64,000 bases of DNA from G026625185 sp963727835 (GCA_963727835.1 CAVSIB010000026.1:1-64000), one strand, 5' to 3'. Positions 26,345 to 36,257 are shown, counted from the first letter of the stretch. The notes: a model not told the origin generated them from the letters alone. Program-made: numbers and translations.

Positions 26345-26635
26345 ATGAAGATTAGACCGTTACAAGATCGAGTTATCGTAAAGCGGGTTGAAGAAGAGGA
26401 GAAAACAAAAGGCGGTATTATTATTCCGGATACAGCCAAGGAAAAACCCCAAGAGGGTCAAATAATTGCCGTGGGACCGGGTAAAGTTACTGATGATGGG
26501 AAAAAAATCCCGATGGAGGTGAAGGCAGGAGACCGGGTTCTTTTTGGTAAATATTCTGGCTCCGAAATTAAGATGGATGGTGAAGAGCATTTGATTATGC
26601 GCGAAGATGATATTCTTGGAATCATTGAAAAATAA
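26345..26635 (+). CDS. groES: Co-chaperonin GroES
   Basis: The 96-residue protein caps the GroEL cage. It shows KIRPLQDRVIVKRVEEEEK, TKGGIIIPDTAKEKP (mobile loop), GKVTDDGKKIPMEVKAGDRV and the conserved LFGKYSGSEIKMDGEEHL, in family order and standard length. AAGGAGG lies 9 bp before the ATG. It is the first gene of the CIRCE-controlled operon, 36 bp ahead of groEL. Confidence 0.98.
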   Translation: MKIRPLQDRVIVKRVEEEEKTKGGIIIPDTAKEKPQEGQIIAVGPGKVTDDGKKIPMEVKAGDRVLFGKYSGSEIKMDGEEHLIMREDDILGIIEK

Positions 26636-26671
26636 ACCTAATGAACTAATGAACTATAGGAGGGAACTCAG

Positions 26672-28312
26672 ATGTCAAAAGAGATTAAGTTTGATCAAGA
26701 GGCACGCAATTTAATTTTAAAAGGGGTAAATGCCCTGGCAAATACAGTCAAGGTAACCCTGGGGCCCAAGGGCCGGAACGTGATTTTGGAGAAAAGCTGG
26801 GGCGCACCCACAGTAACAAAAGACGGCGTTACCGTAGCTAAAGAGATTGAACTGGAAGACAAATTTGAAAACATGGGAGCCCAGATGGTAAAAGAGGTTG
26901 CCAGCAAAACCAGTGATGTTGCTGGAGACGGGACGACCACTGCTACCGTTTTAGCCCAGGCAATCTATCGTGAGGGTTCAAAGTTGGTTGCTGCCGGCCA
27001 TAATCCCATGGATATCAAACGGGGAATTGACAAGGCAGTGGAAAGGATAGGGGAGGAGCTCAAGAAATTAAGCAAACCCACGAAAGAGCAGAAAGAGATT
27101 GCTCAGGTGGGAACGATTTCAGCCAATAATGATCCGAGCATTGGAAACATTATTGCTGAGGCCATGAGCAAAGTGGGTAAAGAAGGAGTCATCACGGTAG
27201 AAGAAGCAAAGACCATGGAGACCTCGTTGGATATCGTCGAGGGAATGCAGTTTGACCGAGGTTATTTATCTCCTTATTTTGTAACTGATCCTGAGCGGAT
27301 GGAATGTGTGCTTGAAGATCCGTACATTCTTTTAAACGAAAAGAAAATTGGCAACATGAAAGACCTCCTTCCTTTATTGGAACAGGTTGCGCGGACCAAC
27401 AAGCCGTTACTGATTTTGGCTGAGGATGTTGAGGGTGAAGCCTTGGCAACGCTAGTAGTCAACAAATTGCGGGGCACCTTAAAGTGTGCTGCGGTTAAGG
27501 CACCAGGATTTGGCGAACGAAGGAAGGCAATGCTTGAGGATATTGCTGTGCTTACCGGCGGCCGTATGATCGCGGAGGACCTCGGCATTAAACTCGAAAG
27601 CTTAAAGATTGATGATTTGGGCCGGTGTAAGCGCGCTACTATTGATAAAGATAATACCACCATAGTTGAGGGCATTGGAAAGAAGGGTGAAATTGAGGGA
27701 AGGATTAAACAGATCCGTGCCCAGATTGAAGAGACCACTTCTGACTATGATAAGGAAAAATTACAGGAACGTTTAGCCAAACTGGTTGGTGGGGTTGCGG
27801 TGATCAATGTTGGCGCAGCCACTGAGACCGAGATGAAGGAAAAGAAGGCTCGCGTGGAGGACGCCCTCCATGCTACCCGCGCGGCAATTGAGGAAGGGGT
27901 TGTTACTGGCGGCGGTGTTCCCCTCATCCGCTGCATTGCTAAGCTGGATGCGCTGAAGCTCGAGAATGAGGAACAACAAGCAGGCGTGAATATTCTTAAG
28001 AAGGCTTTGGAAGAGCCTTTACGGTGGATTGCCCAGAATGCCGGCTTTGACGGTTCGGTAGTCGTAGAGAAGGTAAAAACCGGTGAAGGTTCATTTGGGT
28101 TTAATGCGCAGACTGATAAATATGAAGATTTGGTTGCTGCAGGAATCATTGACCCAACCAAGGTAGTGAGAACCGCTCTCCAAAACGCTGCCAGTGTGGC
28201 TGGCTTGCTTATCACCACTGAGGCGTGCGTGGCGGAAAAACCCAAAGAGAAAGAAGTTCCCTCAATGCCTCCAGGAGGAGGGATGGGTGGCGGAATGGGT
28301 GGAATGTATTAA
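26672..28312 (+). CDS. groEL: Chaperonin GroEL
   Basis: The 546-residue subunit of the double-ring folding cage is intact. It shows VTLGPKGRNVILEKSWG, TKDGVTVAKEIEL, the ATP-site AGDGTTTATVLAQAI (residues 85-99), the apical-domain stretch, ATETEMKEKKARVEDALHA, GGGVPLIR and the Met/Gly-rich tail GGGMGGGMGGMY typical of Group I chaperonins that fold clients in the cavity. GGAGGG lies 10 bp before the ATG. Confidence 0.98.
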   Translation: MSKEIKFDQEARNLILKGVNALANTVKVTLGPKGRNVILEKSWGAPTVTKDGVTVAKEIELEDKFENMGAQMVKEVASKTSDVAGDGTTTATVLAQAIYREGSKLVAAGHNPMDIKRGIDKAVERIGEELKKLSKPTKEQKEIAQVGTISANNDPSIGNIIAEAMSKVGKEGVITVEEAKTMETSLDIVEGMQFDRGYLSPYFVTDPERMECVLEDPYILLNEKKIGNMKDLLPLLEQVARTNKPLLILAEDVEGEALATLVVNKLRGTLKCAAVKAPGFGERRKAMLEDIAVLTGGRMIAEDLGIKLESLKIDDLGRCKRATIDKDNTTIVEGIGKKGEIEGRIKQIRAQIEETTSDYDKEKLQERLAKLVGGVAVINVGAATETEMKEKKARVEDALHATRAAIEEGVVTGGGVPLIRCIAKLDALKLENEEQQAGVNILKKALEEPLRWIAQNAGFDGSVVVEKVKTGEGSFGFNAQTDKYEDLVAAGIIDPTKVVRTALQNAASVAGLLITTEACVAEKPKEKEVPSMPPGGGMGGGMGGMY

Positions 28313-28330
28313 AATTCATCGCGCAAACAA

Positions 28331-28357
28331 AAAAGGCCCTCATAAAGAGGGCCTTTT
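28331..28357. terminator. Bidirectional terminator between groEL and ssb
   Basis: AAAAGGCCCTC-ATAAA-GAGGGCCTTTT is an 11-bp perfect stem with T-runs on both strands, serving convergent groEL (plus) and ssb (minus). Confidence 0.9.
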
Positions 28358-28380
28358 TTGTTTTATTCTCAAGGCATTTT

Positions 28381-28788
28381 TTAAAAAGGGATATCATCAT
28401 CTTTTGCGGGTTCCTCTGCATAAGAAGGTTCTTCTTTGCCAGGCGCCTTTCCTCCTCCTGCTGAGCCCAACATCTGCATTACCGTGGCGATTATTTCCGT
28501 GGTCGTTCTCTGGTTTTTATCCCGGTCTTCCCAGGTGCGGGTTTGAAGTCTTCCTTCGATATAAACCTGTTTGCCCTTGGCCAAATATTCTCCGCATATT
28601 TCTCCGAGTTTTCCAAAAGCCACAATGCGGTGCCATTCGGTGCGTTCTTCTTTCTCTCCGTTCGGATTAGTCCATTTTTCGCTGGTGGCGATTCTGAAAT
28701 TTGCTACCGCGGTTCCGTTGCTGGTATACCGGATTTCAGGGTCAGCGCCTAGGCGGCCAAGCAAAATTGCTTTATTTACTCCTGCCAT
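28381..28788 (-). CDS. ssb: Single-stranded DNA-binding protein
   Basis: The 135-residue protein has the OB fold with NKAILLGRLGADPEIRYTSN, ATSEKWTNPNGEKEERTEWH, RIVAFGKLGEICGEYLAKGK and a short linker to the acidic tip DDDIPF that recruits replication and repair partners. Length is short for SSB but normal for this type. It is convergent with groEL, so it has its own promoter upstream of 28.8 kb. Confidence 0.97.
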   Translation of the reverse strand: MAGVNKAILLGRLGADPEIRYTSNGTAVANFRIATSEKWTNPNGEKEERTEWHRIVAFGKLGEICGEYLAKGKQVYIEGRLQTRTWEDRDKNQRTTTEIIATVMQMLGSAGGGKAPGKEEPSYAEEPAKDDDIPF

Positions 28789-29228
28789 TATACCCTCCGT
28801 TTTGATAGATTTCTGAAATTAGGGATAATTCTAACAGGGACTAAAAAAAAATCAAGCTTGCTATCCTTGAGGAGCTTATCGGATTTTTGTGTTCGGCAAA
28901 GAAAGGGGATATGATCTTTTAAAGAGGGCAATAAATACACTCTATCCTCTTAACACACTTTTGCTTTTCTGTTGACTTTTTCCCTGTTAGGATTAAAAAG
29001 GTAAAAAATATCAAACCCCAAACGAGTTAATCGAGGGACAGAAAAAAGGGAGTGTCTCATGGGAAGGTTTTTAAACAATCATGGTGGCTTAAAGCGACAA
29101 ACAAATACCCCCCCCTCGTCTTCTGTCACGTTCGATGGGTCTATCGCACGCTGAGAAGCCTTGCAAGGGTCTTCAATTAAAAAGTATTCTACTGAAACCT
29201 CTCCCCCAAAAAATGGATAGTTTTATAT
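28789..29228. other. Intergenic gap between ssb and gyrA
   Basis: This 440-bp stretch holds no recognised gene. A 31-codon frame (29059-29154, plus strand) with AAGGGAG 8 bp before its ATG reads GRFLNNHGGLKRQTN and then Pro/Ser-rich residues. It has no family resemblance; a small peptide is possible but unsupported. A C8 run near 29110 could be error-prone. Confidence 0.3.
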
Positions 29229-31661
29229 TTAATCTTTTTCCGCCAGCCGGGCTACGCCCACCACTTTTTCCTCTGACTCAAGCGTAATCAGGCGAACGCC
29301 TTTGGTGTTTCTGCCGATGATAGGAATGCCGTTGGCTCCAATGCGGATCAGCCTTCCTCGGTTATTGATCAAGATAAGGTCATCTTCGTCAGTGACTTGT
29401 TTAATTCCCGCCACATTGCCATTTCGAGGTGTGGTTTGGATATTAATAATGCCGCTCCCGCCTCTGCCCTGGGCCCGGTATTCAGCAATGTTCGTTCGCT
29501 TCCCATACCCATTTTCCGTGACCGTGAGGATGGTAAACCCGTCATTGCCCGAGGATACGATCTCCATTCCCACCACCGAATCACCGGAAGCCAACTCAAC
29601 CCCCTTGACCCCCCGAGTCACCCGTCCCAGGCGCCGTGCCTGATTTTCCGGGAAACGTATTGACTTTCCTTTCTCGGAGCAAAGGAGAATATCTTGTTTG
29701 CCATCAGTTAAAGCAGCAGCGATGAGTTCATCTCCCTCATCAAGATCAAGCCCGATAATCCCATCCCGTCGAGGCTTGCTATAATCCATAAGAGAAGACT
29801 TTTTAATGACCCCTTTTCTCGTGGCCATGACAATAAACTTTTCTTCCCCAAATTCCTTCACGGAAAGAAAAGCAGAAATTTTTTCTCCTGGTGGAAGCTC
29901 AAGAAGATTCACTAACGCCTTCCCCTTGGTGGCTCGTCCTGATTCTGGTACTTGATGAACTTTAAGCCAATATACCCGGCCCGAGGAGGTGAAAAAGAGG
30001 ATATAGCTATGGGTTGAAGCCACAAAAATGTGTTCAACAAAATCGTCTTCTTTGGTAACCATGCCGGAACTCCCCTTCCCTCCCCGCTGCTGGCTTCGAT
30101 AAAGACTCACCGGGCTTCGTTTGATATACCCAGAATGGGTTATGGAAACCACCATGTCTTCCTCAACAATCATGTCTTCCACGTCGATCTCTGCGGCCTC
30201 TTCAACGATCTCGGTCCGGCGGGAGTCGCCGTATTTCTTTTTAATCTCATGAAGCTCCTCAATAATAATTTCCAAGATCAATCTTTCGTTCGCCAAAATT
30301 TGTTTATACCGCTCAATCTGTTTGAGCAACTCCTGATATTCTTCCATGATTTTTCCCCGTTCCAGGGCGGTGAGCCTCTGGAGGCGCATGTCTAAGATTG
30401 CCTGGGCTTGAACTTCAGTAAAATCAAAGGTGGAGATAAGGTTGGCCTTGGCTTCGCTCGGACTGCCTGACTTTCGAATCAAAGAAATTACTGCATCCAA
30501 ATGATCAAGCGCTTTTTTAAGGCCCTCTAAAATATTGGCTCGCTCCTCAGCCTTCCGGAGCTCAAAAGCAGTCCGGCGATGTACTACTTCCTTCCGGTAC
30601 TGGATAAATTGTTCCAGCACGTCCTTTAAGGTAAGAAGCTTTGGCTGACTACGGACAATAGCAAGCATAATCACCCCAAAGGTGATCTGCATCTGGGTAT
30701 GCTGGTAAAGCTGATTAAGCACCACTTGGGCAATCGCATCTTTTTTCAGTTCGATTACCACTCTGACTCCATGGCGATCAGATTCATCCCTGAGGTCTGC
30801 AATCCCGGTAATCTTTTTATCCCGTATCAATTCGGCAATTTTTTCCAGAAGTCTGCCTTTATTTACTTGGTAGGGAAGCTCTGAGACCACAATGCTTTCG
30901 CGGTCTCCCCGCTTCCTTTCAATAAAAGCCCGGGCCCGAAGCCGGATGATGCCTTTGCCCGTGGAATAAGCTGATTTAATTCCTTCCCTCCCATAAATAA
31001 AGGCCCCGGAGGGAAAATCCGGCCCAATCACATACTCCATCAACCCGGCAATGGAAATATTCGGATCCTTGATTAAGGCAATAAGGGCATCAGTTACTTC
31101 AGAGAGGTTATGGGGTGGAATATTGGTAGCCATTCCAACCGCTATTCCTGATGAACCATTGATAATGAGCTGGGGAATGCGGGTGGGAAGGACTATGGGT
31201 TCCTGCAAAGTTTCATCGTAGTTTGGGGAAAATTCAACGGTCTCCTTGTCAAGATCTTGGAGCATCTCGCCCGCTAATGGCGACATCCTTATTTCCGTGT
31301 ACCTCATGGCGGCCGCAGAGTCTCCATCAATGGAGCCAAAGTTTCCCTGGCCATCAACTAGGGGATACCGAAGAGAGAAATCTTGGGCGAGCCGCACAAT
31401 GCTATCATATGCTGCGGCATCGCCGTGGGGATGGTATTTTCCGATTACATCACCCACGATTCGAGCAGACTTTTTGTAGGGCTTGTTCCAGGTATTTCCG
31501 GTATCATGCATAGCGAAGAGAATTCTTCGGTGAACCGGCTTGAGGCCATCGCGCACATCCGGCAGAGCCCGCCCGATGATAACGCTCATGGCATAGTCCA
31601 TGTAGGATCGTCTCATTTCATCTTCAATATTGACCGGGATCTTTCGCTGATTGATGAACAT
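29229..31661 (-). CDS. gyrA: DNA gyrase subunit A
   Basis: GyrA (810 residues) cleaves and rejoins DNA in the supercoiling enzyme. The catalytic tyrosine is in AAMRYTEIRMSPLAGEML (about residue 118). The breakage-reunion domain is followed by a coiled-coil gate (about 360-460) and the six-bladed C-terminal domain, beginning with a GyrA-box-like YRSQQRGGKGSSGM. In the quinolone pocket, HPHGDAAAYDSIVRLAQ has Ala where E. coli GyrA has Ser83, while the Asp87 equivalent is kept. The frame is intact. It is separated from gyrB by ~157 bp. Confidence 0.97.
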   Translation of the reverse strand: MFINQRKIPVNIEDEMRRSYMDYAMSVIIGRALPDVRDGLKPVHRRILFAMHDTGNTWNKPYKKSARIVGDVIGKYHPHGDAAAYDSIVRLAQDFSLRYPLVDGQGNFGSIDGDSAAAMRYTEIRMSPLAGEMLQDLDKETVEFSPNYDETLQEPIVLPTRIPQLIINGSSGIAVGMATNIPPHNLSEVTDALIALIKDPNISIAGLMEYVIGPDFPSGAFIYGREGIKSAYSTGKGIIRLRARAFIERKRGDRESIVVSELPYQVNKGRLLEKIAELIRDKKITGIADLRDESDRHGVRVVIELKKDAIAQVVLNQLYQHTQMQITFGVIMLAIVRSQPKLLTLKDVLEQFIQYRKEVVHRRTAFELRKAEERANILEGLKKALDHLDAVISLIRKSGSPSEAKANLISTFDFTEVQAQAILDMRLQRLTALERGKIMEEYQELLKQIERYKQILANERLILEIIIEELHEIKKKYGDSRRTEIVEEAAEIDVEDMIVEEDMVVSITHSGYIKRSPVSLYRSQQRGGKGSSGMVTKEDDFVEHIFVASTHSYILFFTSSGRVYWLKVHQVPESGRATKGKALVNLLELPPGEKISAFLSVKEFGEEKFIVMATRKGVIKKSSLMDYSKPRRDGIIGLDLDEGDELIAAALTDGKQDILLCSEKGKSIRFPENQARRLGRVTRGVKGVELASGDSVVGMEIVSSGNDGFTILTVTENGYGKRTNIAEYRAQGRGGSGIINIQTTPRNGNVAGIKQVTDEDDLILINNRGRLIRIGANGIPIIGRNTKGVRLITLESEEKVVGVARLAEKD

Positions 31662-31818
31662 TAAAAATTTCTCCTTAAAGAATTTCAGGTTTCATATTTC
31701 TGGCTTTTAGACCTTAGGGAAAAGGGCAAGAAGGCAAAAAAAGTTTTTCTAAAGACGGACTTTTGATTTTTTCCTTCCGCAATCAAAAATCAGCACTCTT
31801 TTGATTTGCAAAAATACT

Positions 31819-34260
31819 TTAAACATCTAAGTTCTTCACATCAAGAGCATTCTGGTAAATAAACTCCCGGCGAGGCTCAACCTCATCACCCATGAGCACG
31901 GTAAAAATAGCGTCTGCCTCCACTGCATCCTCAACTTTTACCTGGAGGATGGTTCTGGTTTCAGGATTCATGGTGGTTTCCCACAGTTGTGCTGGGTTCA
32001 TTTCCCCCAATCCTTTATACCGCTGGATTTCAAGCCCCTTCTTGCCGAGGGTAAACACCACATTGATTAATTCCGAAAAATCCTTAACCTCCAAGCCGTT
32101 GCCATCTTCTTCTAATCGGAAGGGGGGTGAACCGAATACCCGAACCTCTTGAGCCAGTTTCTTCATTTCCTCAAATTCCGGGGAGCTGAGCAAATCAAAA
32201 TCAATCTGGCTTATTTTTTCTCTTCCCTGGTCATGTGAAATAATCCGGATATTAAAACAGTTGTGCTCGGAATCCATCTGGAGATCAAACTCTACCGGAG
32301 AAATTTCCGGGTGATGAGAGTGAATGAACTTCTTGATTTCATTGATAATCTCTTGAAGCATTTTTTCTTCTCTCAAGGTATTTTCGTTGAAGCGAGGGTT
32401 TTGGATGAAAGGATCAATCACCGCTCTGACCATATTCTTCCTTTCCATCTGCTTTAAGAGTTTTTCATACCTCAGGACCTTTTTCATTAGTTTTATCAGG
32501 TGATCGCCGAGTACGATTTTGGGTGATTGGGAGGCAAAAAGCTTCAGACTCTCTGCTCCTTCGGCAAGGAGGTAATCTTCCAGGACGGTTTCATCTTTTA
32601 GGTACCGTTCTTTCTTCCCTTTTTTGATCTTAAACAAAGGGGGCTGGGCGATGTAGAGTTGTCCCTTTTCTATAATATCCGGCATCTGCCGATAAAAGAA
32701 GGTGAGGAGAAGGGTCCTGATATGAGAACCATCTACATCTGCATCAGTCATGATAATGACATTGTGGTAGCGGAGTTTATCAGGGTTATATTCTTCTTCT
32801 CCCAATCCTGTTCCTAAAGCAGTAACCATAGTGATGATTTCTTGATTTTCTAACACCTTATCAAAACGTGCCTTCTCCACATTCAATATCTTCCCCTTTA
32901 AGGGCAGGATCGCCTGAAATTGCGGGTTCCTTCCCTGTTTGGCTGATCCACCGGCCGAATCACCTTCGACCAAGAAAAGCTCGCTGAGGGCGGGGTCTTT
33001 CTCGCGACAGTCAGCTAACTTGCCGGGCAAAGAACCACCCTCCATAAAACTTTTCCTCCGAATAAGCTCTTTAGCTTTTTTGGCCGCCTCCCGCGCTCTG
33101 GCGGACTCAGCTGCTTTTTCAACGATTTTTCGGGCTACATCGGGGTGTTCCTCCAGATAAGCGGAAAGCTTATCGTTTACCACGCTTTCTACCAGGCCTT
33201 TTACTTCGCTGTTTCCCAATTTGGTTTTAGTCTGGCCTTCAAATTGAGGATTGGACAGTTTAATGCTTATGACTGCGGTTAGCCCTTCCCGAAGGTCTGA
33301 TCCTTCCAGGTTTATTTTTAAATTTTTAGCTACGTTCGCCTTGCTTATATAGTTGTTTACCGTGCGAGTAAGTGCGGCTTTAAACCCACTTAAATGTGAT
33401 CCACCTTCTTGCGTATTAATAGTATTTGCGAAAGAAAAAAGAGTTTCTGCGTAGCTGCTGTTATATTGAAAGGCGATTTCGCATACGACCCCATCTTTCT
33501 CTGCCTCAATAAAGATAGGTTTGGGATGGATGGGGTGTTTATTTTGGTTCAGAAAGGTAACAAAGGAGGTGATACCCCCTTTATATTGAAAGGTATGGTG
33601 CTTATCGTTTCTTTCATCATGAATCGTTATCTCTAGGCCCCGATTGAGGAAAGAAAGTTCCCGAAGACGTTGTGAAAGGGTATCAAAACTGAAAATCAGC
33701 TCTTCAAAAATTTGGGGATCAGGTTTAAAGGTGACCTTGGTACCGGAACGTTTAGTCTGGCCAATCTGCTTGAGTGGTTCTTTGGGCACCCCCCGTTCAT
33801 ATTTTTGTTGGTAAACATAACCATCACGTCGTATTTCCAGAACCAAAATTTCTGAAAGGTAGTTTACGACCGAAACTCCGACTCCATGAAGCCCACCTGC
33901 TACTTTATAGGTCAGGTTGTCGAACTTGCCTCCGGCATGAAGGGTGGTCATAACCACTTCAGCGGCAGATTTTTTTTCCGTGGGGTGTTCATCAACAGGT
34001 ATTCCCCGGCCATTGTCTTCGACGGTGACACTATCATCAATATGGATTGTTACCGTGATCCGGTCACAAAACCCAGCTAACGCCTCATCAATGCTGTTAT
34101 CCACAACCTCATACACCAAATGATGGAGGCCTTTATTTCCCGTACTTCCAATATACATTGCGGGTCGTTTTCGAACCGCAGTAGGGTCATCGAGGACTTT
34201 TATTTTATCCGCAGTATAATCACCACCGTTTGCCGGTAAAGTATTATTTTTTTCCGCCAT
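31819..34260 (-). CDS. gyrB: DNA gyrase subunit B
   Basis: GyrB (813 residues) is the ATPase half of gyrase. It has the GHKL site (EVVDNSIDEALAGFCD, residues 49-64; GRGIPVDEHP, about 89; GGLHGVGVSVVNYLSE, about 116), the TOPRIM block LFLVEGDSAGGSAKQGR and IMTDADVDGSHIRTLLL, then a ~150-residue insertion (from about 565, KERYLKDETVLEDYLL) found in Gram-negative gyrases but not in Firmicutes or topoisomerase IV, and the C-terminal RYKGLGEMNPAQLWETTMNP with EFIYQNALDVKNLDV. The insertion and the C-terminal end separate it from ParE. It follows parB by 4 bp. Confidence 0.97.
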   Translation of the reverse strand: MAEKNNTLPANGGDYTADKIKVLDDPTAVRKRPAMYIGSTGNKGLHHLVYEVVDNSIDEALAGFCDRITVTIHIDDSVTVEDNGRGIPVDEHPTEKKSAAEVVMTTLHAGGKFDNLTYKVAGGLHGVGVSVVNYLSEILVLEIRRDGYVYQQKYERGVPKEPLKQIGQTKRSGTKVTFKPDPQIFEELIFSFDTLSQRLRELSFLNRGLEITIHDERNDKHHTFQYKGGITSFVTFLNQNKHPIHPKPIFIEAEKDGVVCEIAFQYNSSYAETLFSFANTINTQEGGSHLSGFKAALTRTVNNYISKANVAKNLKINLEGSDLREGLTAVISIKLSNPQFEGQTKTKLGNSEVKGLVESVVNDKLSAYLEEHPDVARKIVEKAAESARAREAAKKAKELIRRKSFMEGGSLPGKLADCREKDPALSELFLVEGDSAGGSAKQGRNPQFQAILPLKGKILNVEKARFDKVLENQEIITMVTALGTGLGEEEYNPDKLRYHNVIIMTDADVDGSHIRTLLLTFFYRQMPDIIEKGQLYIAQPPLFKIKKGKKERYLKDETVLEDYLLAEGAESLKLFASQSPKIVLGDHLIKLMKKVLRYEKLLKQMERKNMVRAVIDPFIQNPRFNENTLREEKMLQEIINEIKKFIHSHHPEISPVEFDLQMDSEHNCFNIRIISHDQGREKISQIDFDLLSSPEFEEMKKLAQEVRVFGSPPFRLEEDGNGLEVKDFSELINVVFTLGKKGLEIQRYKGLGEMNPAQLWETTMNPETRTILQVKVEDAVEADAIFTVLMGDEVEPRREFIYQNALDVKNLDV

Positions 34261-34264
34261 GGGA

Positions 34265-35125
34265 TTATTTTCCTCCTTGAATTATTTCCAGGATCCGCTC
34301 AAGATCATCATCTGAAAAAAAGAAAATTTCGATTTTCCCTTGCTTTCCCTTCCTAAGAATTTTAACCTGGGTACCGAGAGCTCTTTGGAGATTTTCTCTA
34401 ATAGATTTAATTTCAACTGGTTCCTTGCGAGGAGCGGGAAGAGGCTTTCCCCCTCTCCAATGCTTAACTAGTTCTTCCGTTTGTCTGACCGAAAGTTCCC
34501 GTTTAATGATTTCCCGATGAAGTGTAAGCCGCTTGGCATTATTGTCCAGAACCAAGATGGCTCGAGCGTGCCCAGAAGAAATTTTTCCTAACGATAAATC
34601 TTTTTTGATTTCTTCCGGAAGCTTAAGAAGTCGAAGCGCGTTGGTAATGGTGGAACGGTTTTTGCCAACCACCTCCCCTACAGTTTCTTGAAGGAGCTTG
34701 AAGTCTTCGATCAAACGATAATAAGCCTCGGCTTCCTCTACGGGGTTTAGATTTTCCCGCTGAAGATTTTCGATTAAAGAGAGAATGAGGACTTGATCAT
34801 CAGAAACATTTTTAATGATTACAGGAACTTCTTTTAGGCCTGCTTTAATAGCGGCCCTCCAGCGTCTTTCTCCGGCGATCAATTCATATCCATCGGAACC
34901 CTTTCTTACTACCAAGGGCTGGATGATTCCGCTTGAGCGAAGAGATGCAGCTAATTCCTCAATCTTTTCTGGATCAAAAATTTTTCGGGGTTGATAAGGA
35001 TTGGGATGTATAGCCTTAATGTCTAAGAGAGCCGCTGTCCCAGTTTTACCTTCTTCTTCCATGACCGAGCCAATATCAGGGAAGAGGGCATTTAAGCCCT
35101 TTCCCAAAGTCGTCTTCTTATTCAT
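34265..35125 (-). CDS. parB: Chromosome-partitioning protein ParB (CTPase/DNA clamp)
   Basis: The 286-residue protein has the N-terminal ParB box LDIKAIHPNPYQPRKIFD, the CTP-binding YELIAGERRWRAAIKAGL (GERR motif, about residues 84-101), a helix-turn-helix TVGEVVGKNRSTITNALRLL (about 145-165) and a C-terminal dimerisation domain. ParB loads at parS and slides along DNA as a clamp. It overlaps parA by eight bases, and a parS site lies about 1.1 kb upstream at 36233. The run parA-parB-gyrB is on one strand. Confidence 0.96.
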   Translation of the reverse strand: MNKKTTLGKGLNALFPDIGSVMEEEGKTGTAALLDIKAIHPNPYQPRKIFDPEKIEELAASLRSSGIIQPLVVRKGSDGYELIAGERRWRAAIKAGLKEVPVIIKNVSDDQVLILSLIENLQRENLNPVEEAEAYYRLIEDFKLLQETVGEVVGKNRSTITNALRLLKLPEEIKKDLSLGKISSGHARAILVLDNNAKRLTLHREIIKRELSVRQTEELVKHWRGGKPLPAPRKEPVEIKSIRENLQRALGTQVKILRKGKQGKIEIFFFSDDDLERILEIIQGGK

Positions 35126-35894
35126 GGGGATTTCTCCTTTTCTGGATAATCTCTCGAGCCAACTCTAAATAACATTGCGCCCCTCGAGAATTTTTATCAT
35201 AAAAGTATGCTGGCTTCCCAAAACTGGGGGACTCGCTTAGACGAACATTTCGGGGAATAATAACCGTGAACACCCGATCATTAAAATGGTTGCGGATATC
35301 TTGGACAATAAGATGGGAAAGCTTGTTCCTCACATCAAACATGGTAAGCAGTATCCCTTCCATAGCCAAGCCTGGGTTGAGCACTTTTTTTACTCGCCGC
35401 AAGGTTTCGAAAAGGTGAGCGAGTCCCTCCAAAGAATAATATTCACACTGAACCGGAACGAGAACCGAATCCGCGGCAGTTAAAGCATTTAAGGTCAAAA
35501 ACCCTAAGGAGGGCGGACAGTCAATCAGGATATAGTCGAATTCTGAGCGAACCGGTTCAATGAGGTTGCGGAGCCTTCCTTCTCGATTAGGTAAATTTAC
35601 GAGTTCTACTTCTGCGCCGAAAAGGTCAAGGTGAGAGGGGATAACTTGTAAGCACGACACCTCGGTGGAATAAATTACTTCTTCAACCTTAAGGCCATCA
35701 AGGATAGCGTGGTAAAGATTGTTTTTGATTTTGTCTTTACTTAAGCCCACGCCGCTCGATGCATTCCCCTGAGGGTCAGCATCAAGTAAAAGGATACTTT
35801 TTTTACTCAACGCCAGAGAGGCTGCTAAGTTTATCGCGGTTGTTGTTTTACCAACCCCACCTTTTTGATTGGCAATACAAATTACTCTCGCCAT
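35118..35894 (-). CDS. parA: Chromosome-partitioning ATPase ParA/Soj
   Basis: This 258-residue Walker-type ATPase starts most naturally at the ATG at 35894 (ARVICIANQKGGVGKTTTAI), preceded by AAGGA; the frame extends 13 codons further upstream. The deviant Walker A KGGVGKTT (with signature lysine), LLLDADPQGNASSGVG and YILIDCPPSLGFLTLNAL (Walker B) are all present. ParA pulls ParB-parS complexes over the nucleoid. Short ParA without an N-terminal HTH indicates a chromosomal rather than plasmid P1-type system. Confidence 0.95.
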   Translation of the reverse strand: MARVICIANQKGGVGKTTTAINLAASLALSKKSILLLDADPQGNASSGVGLSKDKIKNNLYHAILDGLKVEEVIYSTEVSCLQVIPSHLDLFGAEVELVNLPNREGRLRNLIEPVRSEFDYILIDCPPSLGFLTLNALTAADSVLVPVQCEYYSLEGLAHLFETLRRVKKVLNPGLAMEGILLTMFDVRNKLSHLIVQDIRNHFNDRVFTVIIPRNVRLSESPSFGKPAYFYDKNSRGAQCYLELAREIIQKRRNPHE

Positions 35895-36232
35895 TTTTCC
35901 TTGTAATTTAATTGTTGCGGAGGCAAAGGACAAATGAACAAAATGGACTGTTGCTTTTTGTATTTTTTAGAGAAAGTGCCATGTCCTTTTTCTAAAAAGT
36001 AATCCCTATTAAAAGGTAAGGAGGGAAAAGCATCGTTTTTATTTTGTCCGCAGCTTACCATCAAATAAAACTAATAGTTACAATTATTTGCAAGAACAGT
36101 TTTTTTTTGAAAAACCAATTGGGACTTTTATAAAAAAATATCACATTTTGGAGAAATTCGGAAGAAAATTTATCAAAATTAGCAAATAAAAACCCCCGGC
36201 CTTTAATTGTATCTTTTGGCCCAATGGTTGTA

Positions 36233-36248
36233 TGTTTCACGTGAAACT
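36233..36248. promoter_or_regulatory. parS: parS centromere-like site
   Basis: TGTTTCACGTGAAACT contains the perfect 14-bp palindrome GTTTCACGTGAAAC and matches the conserved bacterial parS (TGTTTCACGTGAAACA) in 15 of 16 positions. It lies between rsmG and parA, where parS commonly clusters near the origin. Confidence 0.93.
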
Positions 36249-36257
36249 TTACAGTGA

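Noticed and set aside
27192..28245. Long minus-strand frames opposite groEL
   Set aside because: Antisense shadows of an intact, highly conserved gene.
29059..29154. 31-codon plus-strand frame with a Shine-Dalgarno-like sequence between ssb and gyrA
   Set aside because: No promoter or family support; the C8 run makes its frame unreliable.
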